DNA of 64,000 bases from Bacteroidota bacterium (GTDB taxonomy: Bacteria; Bacteroidota; Bacteroidia; Bacteroidales; UBA10428): assembly GCA_016699695.1 (NCBI GenBank), contig CP065006.1, positions 3,472,001-3,536,000 on the forward strand. Reading direction: 5' to 3'. The position numbers and the translations under genes were made by a program. Numbering within the stretch: position 1 is the stretch's first letter; the number at the start of each line of letters is the position of its first letter. Positions 17,522 to 26,191 of this stretch are shown here, piece after piece. Under the pieces are notes generated by a model. That model did no database searches. It was not told where the DNA came from and saw nothing but the letters and a program-made list of their open reading frames with translations.

Positions 17522-17890
17522 TTATAGAAGTTCTCCTACGATTCGGCTGAATTCGTCTATTTTAAAAGGTTTTAATAAGATGCTGTTGCAACCGGCAACC
17601 AAAACTTCATCGAGTTCGGTTTGACTTCGACAGGCAGTTTGTGCAATAATTGGTATGTCAGGAAGAAAAAGACGGATTGCTTTGGTAGCCTGAATGCCCG
17701 AGATATCGGGCAACTGAATATCCATCAAAACCAGATCGAAAGTTTTTTCCCGACAAATATCAATAGCAGCCTGGCCTGTCATTACGCGGGTTATGTTACC
17801 TCCGGTAAGGTTAAATATTTGTTTAATGTAGATGAAATTCATTTGTTCATCTTCCACCACAAGTACATTTTTTCCAGCGAGGTTTATCAT
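17522..17890 (-). CDS. Stand-alone response regulator receiver
   Basis: A 122-residue CheY-like receiver without an output domain. The acidic pair is in VVEDE, phospho-acceptor Asp57 in LVLMDIQLPDISG, the conserved Thr in IIAQTA and the Lys in LLKPFK. It probably works as a phosphorylated shuttle or as a partner of a hybrid kinase. It lies downstream of nothing obvious and is convergent to no kinase, so its partner is unknown. Its start is separated by under 100 bases from the divergent YihY-like gene. Confidence 0.85.
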   Translation of the reverse strand: MINLAGKNVLVVEDEQMNFIYIKQIFNLTGGNITRVMTGQAAIDICREKTFDLVLMDIQLPDISGIQATKAIRLFLPDIPIIAQTACRSQTELDEVLVAGCNSILLKPFKIDEFSRIVGELL

Positions 17891-17976
17891 TTCAATTCGA
17901 TAATGACGAAAGTAAAACTTATTTTCGCTTGATTCTGTTTAAAATTATATATTTATAAACAGAAATCAGAACCGCT

Positions 17977-19296
17977 ATGCTAACGAAATACCTCGAAATA
18001 TTTAACAAGGAATATTGGCTGCTTAACCGAAACGATGCTCCTGTACACAAGCGTTTTTTGTTAAAACAGATACGCATTATGTTGTTGGCCATAAAAGGTT
18101 TCACCGAAGATCGGGTGCAAGTACGGGCATCGGCTCTTACCTATTATACTTTGCTGTCTATTGTGCCTATTGCCGCCATGGTATTTGGCATTGCCCAGGC
18201 TTTTGGTTTCGAAGAAACTTTAAGGCAAACGGTGATGGATAGCTTTAAGAGTCAGCAGGAAGTGTCGAATTATATTTTAAATTTTGCCGATAAGTACCTT
18301 TCCAATATCAGTGGAGGAGTATTGGCCGGTGTGGGTGTGCTGGTATTGCTTTGGACCGTAATGCGTTTGTTGAGCAGCATTGAACTGTCTTTTAACGATA
18401 TCTGGAGGATTAAGAAATCGCGTGCCATGGCACGCAAAATGAGCGATTACATTTCGCTGGTTATTATTGGCCCTGTGTTGGTTGTGGCATCTTTTTCCAT
18501 CAATATTTTTCTAGAGCAGCAAGTTGCAAGCAGCTCTGAGGCTTTTCCTCTTATTGGTTATATAGGTCCTATTTTGGGTTTTTTTCTTTCTTTGGTGCCC
18601 TTTGTTTTTATTTGGGTGGTGTTTATGCTGGTATACATCGTAATGCCCAATACCAAGGTGAAATTGAGTTCAGCATTAATTGCAGGCGTGCTGGGTGGTT
18701 CGCTTTTCCAACTCTTTCAGCTTTTGTATATCAGTTTCCAATCGAAGTTGTTCAACTATGGCGAAGTATATGGTAGTTTTGCAGCTCTACCTTTGTTTCT
18801 GATCTGGATGCAAGTGAGTTGGCTCATTGTTCTTTTTGGTGCCGAATTGGCTTTTGCCAATCAGAATGTTGAACATTACGAAACCGAGTCGGAATCGCTA
18901 AAAATTAGCAACCATTTGAAAATTACCATCACAATGCTTGTTGTTCGTGCCATCGCTCTTAATTTCCGTCAATCGCAACCCCCTTTAACCTCCGATGAGA
19001 TTGCGCATAAACTAGATTTGCCTGTTCGTTTGGTGCGGGATGTTTTATACGAACTGAACGAAGTGGGTATTGTTTCGGAAACAATTACCAAAAATGTAAA
19101 ACAAAATGCCTATCAGCCTTCTACCGATACCGATAGACTAAGTGTAAGCTATGTAATGAATGCCATTAATCGCCGGGGTAACGACCATTTAATTTCTCCC
19201 GAACATAAAGAAGTAAAGCAAATTTTGCAATTGGTAGATAGCTTCTACAACGAAATAGAAAAGTCGCCTAAGAATAAACTCCTGATTGATTTATAG
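17977..19296 (+). CDS. YihY/BrkB-family inner membrane protein with winged-helix tail
   Basis: A 439-residue protein with six predicted TM helices in the BrkB/YihY region (about residues 45-300), including ASALTYYTLLSIVPIAAMVFGIAQ, WTVMRLLSSIELSFNDIWRI and YGSFAALPLFLIWMQVSWLIVLFGAEL. The cytosolic C-terminus (about residues 325-385, LTSDEIAHKLDLPVRLVRDVLYELNEVGIV) looks like a winged helix-turn-helix, as often seen in this family (once misnamed RNase BN). Function is not settled; transport or envelope roles are suggested. It is monocistronic and precedes the his leader without overlap. Confidence 0.85.
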   Translation: MLTKYLEIFNKEYWLLNRNDAPVHKRFLLKQIRIMLLAIKGFTEDRVQVRASALTYYTLLSIVPIAAMVFGIAQAFGFEETLRQTVMDSFKSQQEVSNYILNFADKYLSNISGGVLAGVGVLVLLWTVMRLLSSIELSFNDIWRIKKSRAMARKMSDYISLVIIGPVLVVASFSINIFLEQQVASSSEAFPLIGYIGPILGFFLSLVPFVFIWVVFMLVYIVMPNTKVKLSSALIAGVLGGSLFQLFQLLYISFQSKLFNYGEVYGSFAALPLFLIWMQVSWLIVLFGAELAFANQNVEHYETESESLKISNHLKITITMLVVRAIALNFRQSQPPLTSDEIAHKLDLPVRLVRDVLYELNEVGIVSETITKNVKQNAYQPSTDTDRLSVSYVMNAINRRGNDHLISPEHKEVKQILQLVDSFYNEIEKSPKNKLLIDL

Positions 19297-19323
19297 AATT
19301 AACTTTTTGTGAATTCTACCCAT

Positions 19324-19331
19324 GATATTTG
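19324..19331 (+). promoter_or_regulatory. Candidate -7 element of the his operon
   Basis: GATATTTG matches TAnnTTTG at 7 of 8 positions and lies 47 bases before the leader-peptide ATG. A well-spaced -33 TTTG is not clear, so this is tentative. Confidence 0.3.
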
Positions 19332-19377
19332 TCAGTTCAGAAAATTATTAATATTATTGCACCCGAAACACATAACA

Positions 19378-19422
19378 ATGAAATTTATCAACACACATCA
19401 TCACCATCATCATGCAGGATAA
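19378..19422 (+). CDS. hisL: his operon leader peptide with six consecutive histidines
   Basis: A 14-codon frame encodes MKFINTHHHHHHAG, with six His codons in a row (19396-19413; five CAT, one CAC). It stands 90 bases before hisG and just upstream of an intrinsic terminator. This is the classic layout of a ribosome-mediated attenuator: when charged tRNA-His is scarce the ribosome stalls in the His run and the terminator should fail to form. The His-codon RNA (19392-19405) can pair with the G/U-rich segment 19432-19444 over about 11 of 14 positions, resembling the 1:2 pause hairpin. The antiterminator pairing is not obvious by eye. His leader peptides are known outside Proteobacteria, including in Bacteroidota, so the call is strong. 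Confidence 0.9.
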   Translation: MKFINTHHHHHHAG

Positions 19423-19465
19423 GCCTGGGGCGGTGTGGTATGTGAAATAACCAAAATATTCAATA

Positions 19466-19498
19466 AAAGGTTTGCAACTACTGCAAACCTTTTTTTTT
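19466..19498 (+). terminator. his attenuator terminator
   Basis: A perfect 11-bp stem (aaaggtttgca 19466-19476 with its complement 19482-19492) and a 5-base loop, followed by a run of T residues to 19498. It lies between the His-rich leader peptide and the hisG ATG at 19512, so it must be bypassed for operon expression. Confidence 0.9.
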
Positions 19499-19511
19499 AA
19501 ACCTCAATTAC

Positions 19512-20369
19512 ATGAAACCTCTAAAAATTGCCATTCAAAAGGCGGGTCGGTTAAGCGAGAAATCGCTGGAGTTAATATCGGGATGCGATATTAATATCGT
19601 TCAGGGTAAACGGAAACTTATCGGATATTCAAACGATTATCCGGTAGAAGTACTTTTTCTTCGCGACGACGATATTCCTCAATATGTAGCAGATGGCGTA
19701 GCCGACATCGGTATTGTTGGTGAAAATGAAGTACGCGAAAAAAACAAAGATGTGGAGCTTATCAAGCGTCTGGGATTTTCCAGGTGTCGCCTTTCTCTTG
19801 CTATTCCTCATGATGTGGATTATACAGGAGTAGAATGGTTTAACGGAAAGCGCATTGCCACTTCCTATCCGTATATTCTAAGCACTTATTTGAAAGAGAA
19901 AAAAATCAGTGCCAGAATTGAAGAGATCAGTGGTTCTGTGGAGATTGCCCCCAGTATAGGATTGGCAGATTCTATTTTCGACATTGTGAGCAGTGGAGGT
20001 ACGCTTCTCAGCAATCAGCTTAAAGAAGTAGAAGTTTTGATGCAAAGCGAAGCTGTAATTATTGCCAGCAGAAAGCTGCCCATGGAGAAAAGAGCCCTGC
20101 TCGATGGACTGCTCTTTCGCATTAAAACTGTGCAGCAATCGAAAGGTAACAAATACATTCTGCTGAACGCACCCAATAACCGTCTGGCCGAGATTATTAA
20201 AATACTCCCCGGAATGAAAAGCCCCACCGTATTGCCTCTTTACGAAGAAGGGTGGAGTTCCATTCATTCGGTGGTGAACGAAAAAGAATTCTGGAGTCTG
20301 CACGACAAACTGAAAGGTCTGGGAGCCGAAGGAATATTGGTTATCCCTATTGAAAAGATGATTGTATAA
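19512..20369 (+). CDS. hisG: ATP phosphoribosyltransferase (long form)
   Basis: A 285-residue HisG, catalysing the first step of histidine synthesis (ATP + PRPP). KIAIQKAGRLSEKSLELISGCDI opens the protein. The PRPP-binding segment EIAPSIGLADSIFDIVSSGGTL is at about residues 143-165. A C-terminal ACT-like regulatory domain (about residues 210-285) identifies the long, hexameric, histidine-inhibited form that does not need HisZ. It is the first structural gene after the attenuator, so it is subject to both feedback inhibition and attenuation. Confidence 0.95.
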   Translation: MKPLKIAIQKAGRLSEKSLELISGCDINIVQGKRKLIGYSNDYPVEVLFLRDDDIPQYVADGVADIGIVGENEVREKNKDVELIKRLGFSRCRLSLAIPHDVDYTGVEWFNGKRIATSYPYILSTYLKEKKISARIEEISGSVEIAPSIGLADSIFDIVSSGGTLLSNQLKEVEVLMQSEAVIIASRKLPMEKRALLDGLLFRIKTVQQSKGNKYILLNAPNNRLAEIIKILPGMKSPTVLPLYEEGWSSIHSVVNEKEFWSLHDKLKGLGAEGILVIPIEKMIV

Positions 20370-20427
20370 AAACACAACAAACTTCGTTACTTTCGCTTCA
20401 AACCCATTTAATTCCGATTTAACTGTG

Positions 20428-21717
20428 ATGAAAATAATTGCATATCCCAATAAAGAAAACTGGCCTGATCTGCTTGCCCGACCAGCCTTTGAAACCAACG
20501 AACTTGACAGGGTAGTGCATGCCATTCTCACTGAAGTAAGAGAACAGGGAGATGCTGCTGTAATGAAGTATACCAAGAAATTTGATAAAGCAGACCTCAG
20601 TTCGCTTTCAGTATCCGAACAGGAGATTATCGATGCAGCGAAGTACATAGATTCAGATTTAAAAAGGTCTATTGCGCTTGCCATCAGGAACATCACAGCC
20701 TTTCACAAAAAGCAAATGCCACGTGAGATAAAGCTAAAGGTTAGCAAAGGAGTGAGCTGTTGGCAAAAACCAGTACCTATCTTTAAGGTGGGCTTATACA
20801 TTCCCGGCGGACAGGCACCTTTGTTTTCGACTTTGTTGATGCTGGCTATACCCGCCAAAATAGCAGGTTGCAGCGAAATTTTATTGTGTACACCTCCCTC
20901 TCCCAATGGTAGTATTCATCCAGCCATTTTGTATGCGGCATCGCAGGTTGGGGTAAAGCGCATTTTTAAAGCTGGCGGTGTTCAAGCCATTGCAGCGATG
21001 GCCTATGGAACAGAAAGCATTCCGGCAGTGTATAAAATATTCGGTCCGGGTAACCAATATGTCACTGCAGCAAAACAATTGGTAGCGCGAGATGCGGTAG
21101 CAATTGATATGCCTGCTGGTCCCAGCGAAGTAGCAGTGGTGGCCGATAAAACCTCCAATCCTGCTTTTGTGGCGAGCGATTTACTTTCGCAAGCAGAACA
21201 TGGAACCGATAGTCAGTCGGTGCTATTTTGCGACGATAAGAGTATGATTGATGAGGTGTTGAATGAATTGAAGCTTCAGCTTGCACAATTACCCAAAAGA
21301 GAAATTGCTACCGAATCGCTTCAACATGGCAAGGCTTTTTTGTTGGAAGACAAAAAGGAAATCATGGATATGGTTAATGCCTATGCTCCCGAGCACCTGA
21401 TATTGTCTACCGACGATGCAGAAAAGCTGGCTAACCAGGTAATCAATGCAGGTTCGGTGTTTATCGGGCACTATACCCCCGAAAGTGCAGGCGACTATGC
21501 TTCCGGTACCAACCATACGCTGCCTACGCATGGCTGGGCAAAAGCTTACAGCGGGGTAAATCTTGATAGTTATTTTAAGAAGATAACTTTTCAGCATATC
21601 AGCAAAAAGGGACTTGAAGGAATTGGGCCAGCCATTGAACACATGGCCGAGGCCGAAGAATTAATGGCTCATAAAAATGCAGTTAGCCTGCGCTTAAAAA
21701 AGAAATTGAAAAAATGA
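20428..21717 (+). CDS. hisD: Histidinol dehydrogenase
   Basis: A 429-residue HisD, performing the last two oxidations of histidinol to histidine. The upstream in-frame ATG (20362) would overlap hisG and add 22 unrelated residues, so ATG 20428 (MKIIAYPNKENW) is chosen. Visible family blocks are VGLYIPGGQAPLFSTLLMLAIPAKIAG, FKAGGVQAIAAMAYGTESIP, KIFGPGNQYVTAAKQLV, DLLSQAEHGTDSQSVLFC, the catalytic Glu-His in YAPEHLIL, and GDYASGTNHTLPTHGWA. It overlaps hisC by four bases (ATGA). Confidence 0.95.
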   Translation: MKIIAYPNKENWPDLLARPAFETNELDRVVHAILTEVREQGDAAVMKYTKKFDKADLSSLSVSEQEIIDAAKYIDSDLKRSIALAIRNITAFHKKQMPREIKLKVSKGVSCWQKPVPIFKVGLYIPGGQAPLFSTLLMLAIPAKIAGCSEILLCTPPSPNGSIHPAILYAASQVGVKRIFKAGGVQAIAAMAYGTESIPAVYKIFGPGNQYVTAAKQLVARDAVAIDMPAGPSEVAVVADKTSNPAFVASDLLSQAEHGTDSQSVLFCDDKSMIDEVLNELKLQLAQLPKREIATESLQHGKAFLLEDKKEIMDMVNAYAPEHLILSTDDAEKLANQVINAGSVFIGHYTPESAGDYASGTNHTLPTHGWAKAYSGVNLDSYFKKITFQHISKKGLEGIGPAIEHMAEAEELMAHKNAVSLRLKKKLKK

Positions 21718-22763
21718 ATTTTAATTTAGTTTCACTCATACGTGAGAATATCCGCAACCTCACACCATATTCTACTGCCAGAGACGAATTTCAGGGAGTA
21801 GCTTCAGTATTCCTAGATGCCAATGAGAGTCCGTTCAATAATGAAATTAACCGTTATCCCGATCCCCTTCAACAAGAACTAAAAGTAAAGGTAAGCAGGT
21901 TGAAGAATGTGCATCCTGACCAGATCTTCTTCGGCAATGGAAGCGACGAAGCCATTGATTTAGTTTACAGGGCATTTTGCAATCCGGGTATAGACAATGT
22001 AGTGGCCATGAAACCAACTTATGGAATGTACAAGGTCGCTGCCGATATCAATGGGGTTGAATACCGTGAGGTGTTGCTGAATGAGTATTTTATGCTCGAT
22101 AGTAAAAAAATGCTTCAAAGCACCGATGCACAAACGAAAGCCATATTTCTTTGCTCGCCCAATAATCCAACGGCCAATAACCTTGTGCGCGATGATGTTA
22201 TTCACTTGCTCGATAATTTTAACGGCATAGTGGTTTTAGACGAGGCTTATGCCGATTTCTCTGAGCAGGAAAGTTTTCTATCCTTGTTGGATCATTATCC
22301 CAATCTAATTGTATTGCAAACATTCAGTAAAGCCTGGGGAATGGCTGGCATACGCCTCGGGATGGCCTTTGCATCGAAAGAAATTATAAGGGTGTTTAAT
22401 CAGATTAAGTATCCTTATAACATAAACATCCTTACACAACGCAAAGCACTGGACATGCTAAAAGGTGTCGACCGGAAAAATAAAAATGTGAAAATGGTAA
22501 TCGCCGAGCGCACGCAATTACTGTTGGAACTGAATAAACTCGAAATAATTCAACAAGTATTTCCTACCGATGCAAACTTTGTGCTGGTGAGGTTCGAAAA
22601 CAGCAAAGCTGTATATAACTGGTTACTCGAACAAAAAATAATTGTACGCGACCGCTCGAAAGTAGCCTTGTGCGAAGGTTGCCTGCGCATTACAGTTGGA
22701 ACCAAGACAGAAAACAAAGCACTTATAAAAGCTCTTACCTCCTTTGTGCAGGGCAGGAAATAA
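21714..22763 (+). CDS. hisC: Histidinol-phosphate aminotransferase
   Basis: A 349-residue class I/II PLP aminotransferase. The N-terminal block includes LDANESPFNNEINRYPDP, the cofactor-contact region FGNGSDEAIDLVYRAF, CSPNNPTAN, VLDEAYADFS, and the PLP lysine Lys206 in QTFSKAWGMAGIRLG. Arg residues for phosphate binding lie in RITVGTKTEN. It converts imidazole acetol-phosphate to histidinol phosphate. It starts within the hisD stop (ATGA), consistent with translational coupling. Confidence 0.95.
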   Translation: MNFNLVSLIRENIRNLTPYSTARDEFQGVASVFLDANESPFNNEINRYPDPLQQELKVKVSRLKNVHPDQIFFGNGSDEAIDLVYRAFCNPGIDNVVAMKPTYGMYKVAADINGVEYREVLLNEYFMLDSKKMLQSTDAQTKAIFLCSPNNPTANNLVRDDVIHLLDNFNGIVVLDEAYADFSEQESFLSLLDHYPNLIVLQTFSKAWGMAGIRLGMAFASKEIIRVFNQIKYPYNINILTQRKALDMLKGVDRKNKNVKMVIAERTQLLLELNKLEIIQQVFPTDANFVLVRFENSKAVYNWLLEQKIIVRDRSKVALCEGCLRITVGTKTENKALIKALTSFVQGRK

Positions 22764-22805
22764 ATAGAAAATGAAGAAAGAGAAAATATTTTTATACAAA
22801 GGTCA

Positions 22806-23933
22806 ATGAAAAAGCGTGTATTGTTTATCGATCGCGATGGCACCCTGATTCGCGAGCCAGCCATCGACTTCCAGGTCGATTCGTTGGAAAAACTCGTTTT
22901 TATGCCAGAAGTATTTCGGGCTATGTATGCGATTTGCTCACAGCTCGATTTTGAATTAGCTATGGTGACCAACCAGGATGGACTAGGCACTTCCAGTTTT
23001 CCTGAGGCAGATTTCTGGCCTACGCAGAATAAAATGACCGAAACCTTCCGAAACGAAGGAATTGTATTCGATGAAGTGTTTATTGATAAATCGATGCCGG
23101 CAGATAATGCACCTACAAGAAAACCAGGTACTGCTATGCTTGGCAAATACCTCGGAGGTGATTACGATCTTGAAAATTCCTTTGTGATAGGTGACAGGCT
23201 TACAGATATAAAACTGGCTGCCAACCTTGGTGCCAAAGGAATTCTTTACAATGCCTTTAATTCCTCGGAAGAAATTGAAGTGTCTGGTTTTAGGGAATGT
23301 ATTGTGCTTAACACTTCGAGCTGGATAGAAATTTATAGCTTTCTGCGTGCCGGTTCCCGAACTGTGAAGGTGGAGCGGAATACCGCCGAAACTCGCATTG
23401 CAATTGAATTGGATTTGGATGGTAATGGAAAGTCGAAGATTAGCACAGGTCTTGGTTTTTTCGATCACATGCTCGAACAAATTGCGCGGCACGCCCAGGT
23501 TGATTTACAGATTAATGTAAAGGGCGATTTGCAGGTAGATGAACACCATACTATCGAAGATACTGCCCTGGCTTTAGGCGAGGCTTTTAAGAAAGCCCTA
23601 GGCGATAAGCGCGGACTCGAACGCTATGGTTTTTCTCTGCCCATGGACGAATCCTCAGCACAAGTGCTTATTGATTTTGGTGGCAGGCCCTGGTTGGTTT
23701 GGGAAGCGGAATTCAAGCGCGAGAAGGTTGGTGAAATGCCCACAGAAATGTTCTTTCATTTTTTCAAATCTTTTTCCGATGCAGCAGCCTGTAATCTTAA
23801 TATAAAAGCAGAAGGTAGTAACGAACACCACAAAATAGAAGGAATCTTTAAGGCCTTTGCCCGCGCAATAAAAGCAGCTAAAAAGCGCGATGTGTTCGAA
23901 TATCAGTTACCCTCAACAAAAGGTGTGTTATAA
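22806..23933 (+). CDS. hisB: Bifunctional histidinol-phosphatase / imidazoleglycerol-phosphate dehydratase
   Basis: A 375-residue fusion. Residues 1 to about 165 are a HAD phosphatase (LFIDRDGTLIREPA with Asp9 and Asp11; MVTNQDGLGTSSFPE; VIGDRLTDIKLAANLGAKGI). Residues from about 180 are IGP dehydratase with the metal-binding histidine motifs FFDHMLEQIARHAQVDL and DEHHTIEDTALALGEAF and a C-terminal GSNEHHKIEGIFKAFARA. It supplies two steps and explains the lack of a separate hisN. The fused form occurs in enterobacteria and in many Bacteroidota. Its stop overlaps the purU start by one base. Confidence 0.95.
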   Translation: MKKRVLFIDRDGTLIREPAIDFQVDSLEKLVFMPEVFRAMYAICSQLDFELAMVTNQDGLGTSSFPEADFWPTQNKMTETFRNEGIVFDEVFIDKSMPADNAPTRKPGTAMLGKYLGGDYDLENSFVIGDRLTDIKLAANLGAKGILYNAFNSSEEIEVSGFRECIVLNTSSWIEIYSFLRAGSRTVKVERNTAETRIAIELDLDGNGKSKISTGLGFFDHMLEQIARHAQVDLQINVKGDLQVDEHHTIEDTALALGEAFKKALGDKRGLERYGFSLPMDESSAQVLIDFGGRPWLVWEAEFKREKVGEMPTEMFFHFFKSFSDAAACNLNIKAEGSNEHHKIEGIFKAFARAIKAAKKRDVFEYQLPSTKGVL

Positions 23934-24802
23934 TGAAGAATCTATCGAAACAAACAGCCATTCTTTTAATGCACTGCCCCGATGCCAAGGGCATTGTGGC
24001 CAAGGTTACAGAGTTTATCGATAACAACAATGGCAATATTCTCGACATCGACGAACATGTTGACCGTGAAGAAAGTGTGTTTTTTATGCGTGTACAATGG
24101 GAACTGGAGAATTTCCTGATTCCCCGCGATAAAATAGGCGATTTTTTTCAAACCCAGATTGCTGCTAAGTACAACATGAAGTATAACATTTATTTCAGCG
24201 ACCAAAAGCCCCGCATGGCTATTTTTGTATCTAGGATGTCGCATTGCCTTTACGATCTTTTGTCGAGGGTGCAATCAGGCGAATGGGATGTAGAAGTGCC
24301 ATTAATAATAAGCAATCATGCCGATTTGCAGCAGGTCTCAGAGTCGTTTGGTATTCCTTTTTATTGTTTCCCGGTAACCGCAGAAAATAAAACTGAACAG
24401 GAGAAACAGGAATTGGCAATTCTGAAAAAATACAAGGTGACCTTTGTGGTGCTGGCCCGATATATGCAGGTGCTGTCGGCCGATTTTATCAAAGAGTTTC
24501 CGAATAAGATTATCAACATACATCATTCGTTTTTGCCTGCTTTTCCTGGAGCCAAGCCTTACCATTCGGCCCACAAAAGAGGGGTAAAGATTATTGGAGC
24601 CACCTGCCATTATGTAACCGACGAACTCGATGCAGGGCCTATCATTCAGCAGAGCGTGGCCCACATTACGCATAAAGATTCTGTTAACGATTTGATACGC
24701 AAGGGTCGTAACCTGGAAAAGATTGTTTTGTCTTCGGGGGTTCATGAACATATTCAACGACGCACGCTGGTGTATAATAACCGCACCATCATTTTTAGCT
24801 GA
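23933..24802 (+). CDS. purU: Formyltetrahydrofolate deformylase
   Basis: A 289-residue PurU. An N-terminal ACT domain (about residues 8-85, AILLMHCPDAKGIVAKVTEFI) precedes a formyltransferase-like hydrolase domain. Its catalytic trio is Asn and His in INIHHSFLPAFPG and Asp in DELDAGPII; CHYVTDELDAG is a family signature. It releases formate from 10-formyl-THF and balances one-carbon pools. Its place inside the his operon, overlapping hisB by one base, is unusual. A link to the purine-histidine crossover (AICAR is released in the HisH/F step and then needs 10-formyl-THF) is an attractive inference, not proof. Confidence 0.93.
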   Translation: MKNLSKQTAILLMHCPDAKGIVAKVTEFIDNNNGNILDIDEHVDREESVFFMRVQWELENFLIPRDKIGDFFQTQIAAKYNMKYNIYFSDQKPRMAIFVSRMSHCLYDLLSRVQSGEWDVEVPLIISNHADLQQVSESFGIPFYCFPVTAENKTEQEKQELAILKKYKVTFVVLARYMQVLSADFIKEFPNKIINIHHSFLPAFPGAKPYHSAHKRGVKIIGATCHYVTDELDAGPIIQQSVAHITHKDSVNDLIRKGRNLEKIVLSSGVHEHIQRRTLVYNNRTIIFS

Positions 24803-24851
24803 GGGGTTTTAACATGGTTGGTGAATTTAAAGAATTGACGAATCGGGAAGA

Positions 24852-25457
24852 ATGAAAATAGCCATTATAAAATACAATGCCGGAAATATCATGTCAGTCG
24901 ATTATGCCTTGCAAAGAATTGGTATTCAGGCTGAAGTTACCGGAGATAAGGAGAAAATTGCCACGGCCGACAAAGTAATTTTTCCGGGGGTAGGAGAGGC
25001 GAGTACCACGATGGAGTATCTGCGGGCTGAAAAACTCGATCAGCTTATCGTGGGTCTTCGTCAACCTGTGTTGGGCATCTGTTTGGGTATGCAGCTTATG
25101 TGCAGTCATTCAGAGGAAAACGATGCTACATGTTTGGGAATATTCAGTGAAAAGGTAGTTAAGTTTTCTGCCGAAAATTCTGAAATAAACACTCTAAAAG
25201 TACCTCACATGGGCTGGAATAGCCTATATAACCTGAAAACAGATTTGATGAAAGGAATAGGCGAGGGTGATTTTGTGTATTTCGTGCACAGTTATTATGC
25301 AGCAATCGGACAAGATACAGCAGCAGTATGCAACTATGGAAATCCCTTTAGCGCAGCATTGCAAAAAAGTAATTTTTATGCTACCCAGTTTCACCCAGAA
25401 AAAAGCGGACCGGTAGGAGCGAAAATTCTTGAAAATTTTATTACGTTTTCGAAATGA
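24852..25457 (+). CDS. hisH: Imidazole glycerol phosphate synthase, glutamine amidotransferase subunit
   Basis: A 201-residue class I glutaminase. The catalytic triad is visible: Cys77 in VLGICLGMQLM, His181 and Glu183 in TQFHPEKSG. It supplies ammonia to HisF. Its end overlaps hisA by four bases (ATGA). Confidence 0.95.
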   Translation: MKIAIIKYNAGNIMSVDYALQRIGIQAEVTGDKEKIATADKVIFPGVGEASTTMEYLRAEKLDQLIVGLRQPVLGICLGMQLMCSHSEENDATCLGIFSEKVVKFSAENSEINTLKVPHMGWNSLYNLKTDLMKGIGEGDFVYFVHSYYAAIGQDTAAVCNYGNPFSAALQKSNFYATQFHPEKSGPVGAKILENFITFSK

Positions 25458-26191
25458 TAGAAATAATACCTGCCATCGATATACTGGACGGAAAATGTGT
25501 ACGTCTGAGCCAGGGCGACTACCAAAGGAAAACCCTTTACAATGCTAATTCGCTGGAAGTGGCCAAATCGTTCGAAGATGCTGGCATCAGCAGGCTGCAC
25601 CTGGTAGACCTCGATGGGGCCAAAGCTCATCATATAGTCAACTGGAAAGTATTGGAAACCATAGCCACAAAAACCCGGCTGGTTATTGATTTTGGAGGAG
25701 GGCTTAAAAGTGACAACGATCTGCAGACTGCCTTTGAATGTGGTGCCACCATGGTTACCGGAGGTTCTGTGGCCGTAAAGAATAAAGATGTTTTTGCAGG
25801 CTGGATACAAAAATTCGGGCCAGAGCGGATAATCCTAGGTGCCGATGTAAAGGACAATAAAATTGCCGTGGCCGGGTGGGCAGAAGATTCAGGCATTGAT
25901 ATCACAGATTTTATCCGGAGTTATACTGAAATGGGCATTACAAAAGTAATTTCAACCGATATCAGCAAAGACGGAATGCTCGAAGGCCCCTCGTTTGATC
26001 TTTACCAAAGCCTGCTCCTGCAATTTAATGGCTTATTCCTTATTGCCAGCGGTGGAGTGAGTAAGATGGACGACATTGTGAAATTGGCTGAAAAGGGAGT
26101 GCCGGCAGTGATTACCGGTAAAGCGATTTATGAAGGGAAAATTACGCTAAAACAGATTACTGAATTTAACAAACAAAACGATGCTCGCTAA
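25454..26191 (+). CDS. hisA: ProFAR isomerase
   Basis: A 245-residue TIM barrel. Catalytic Asp8 is in IPAIDILDGKCVRLSQGDY, the second half-barrel Asp is in ILGADVKDNKIAVAGWAEDSG, and the phosphate sites are GGGLKSDNDL and ASGGVSKMDDI. It isomerises the aminoaldose intermediate to the ketose. It overlaps both neighbours (4 bases with hisH, 11 with hisF). Confidence 0.95.
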   Translation: MIEIIPAIDILDGKCVRLSQGDYQRKTLYNANSLEVAKSFEDAGISRLHLVDLDGAKAHHIVNWKVLETIATKTRLVIDFGGGLKSDNDLQTAFECGATMVTGGSVAVKNKDVFAGWIQKFGPERIILGADVKDNKIAVAGWAEDSGIDITDFIRSYTEMGITKVISTDISKDGMLEGPSFDLYQSLLLQFNGLFLIASGGVSKMDDIVKLAEKGVPAVITGKAIYEGKITLKQITEFNKQNDAR

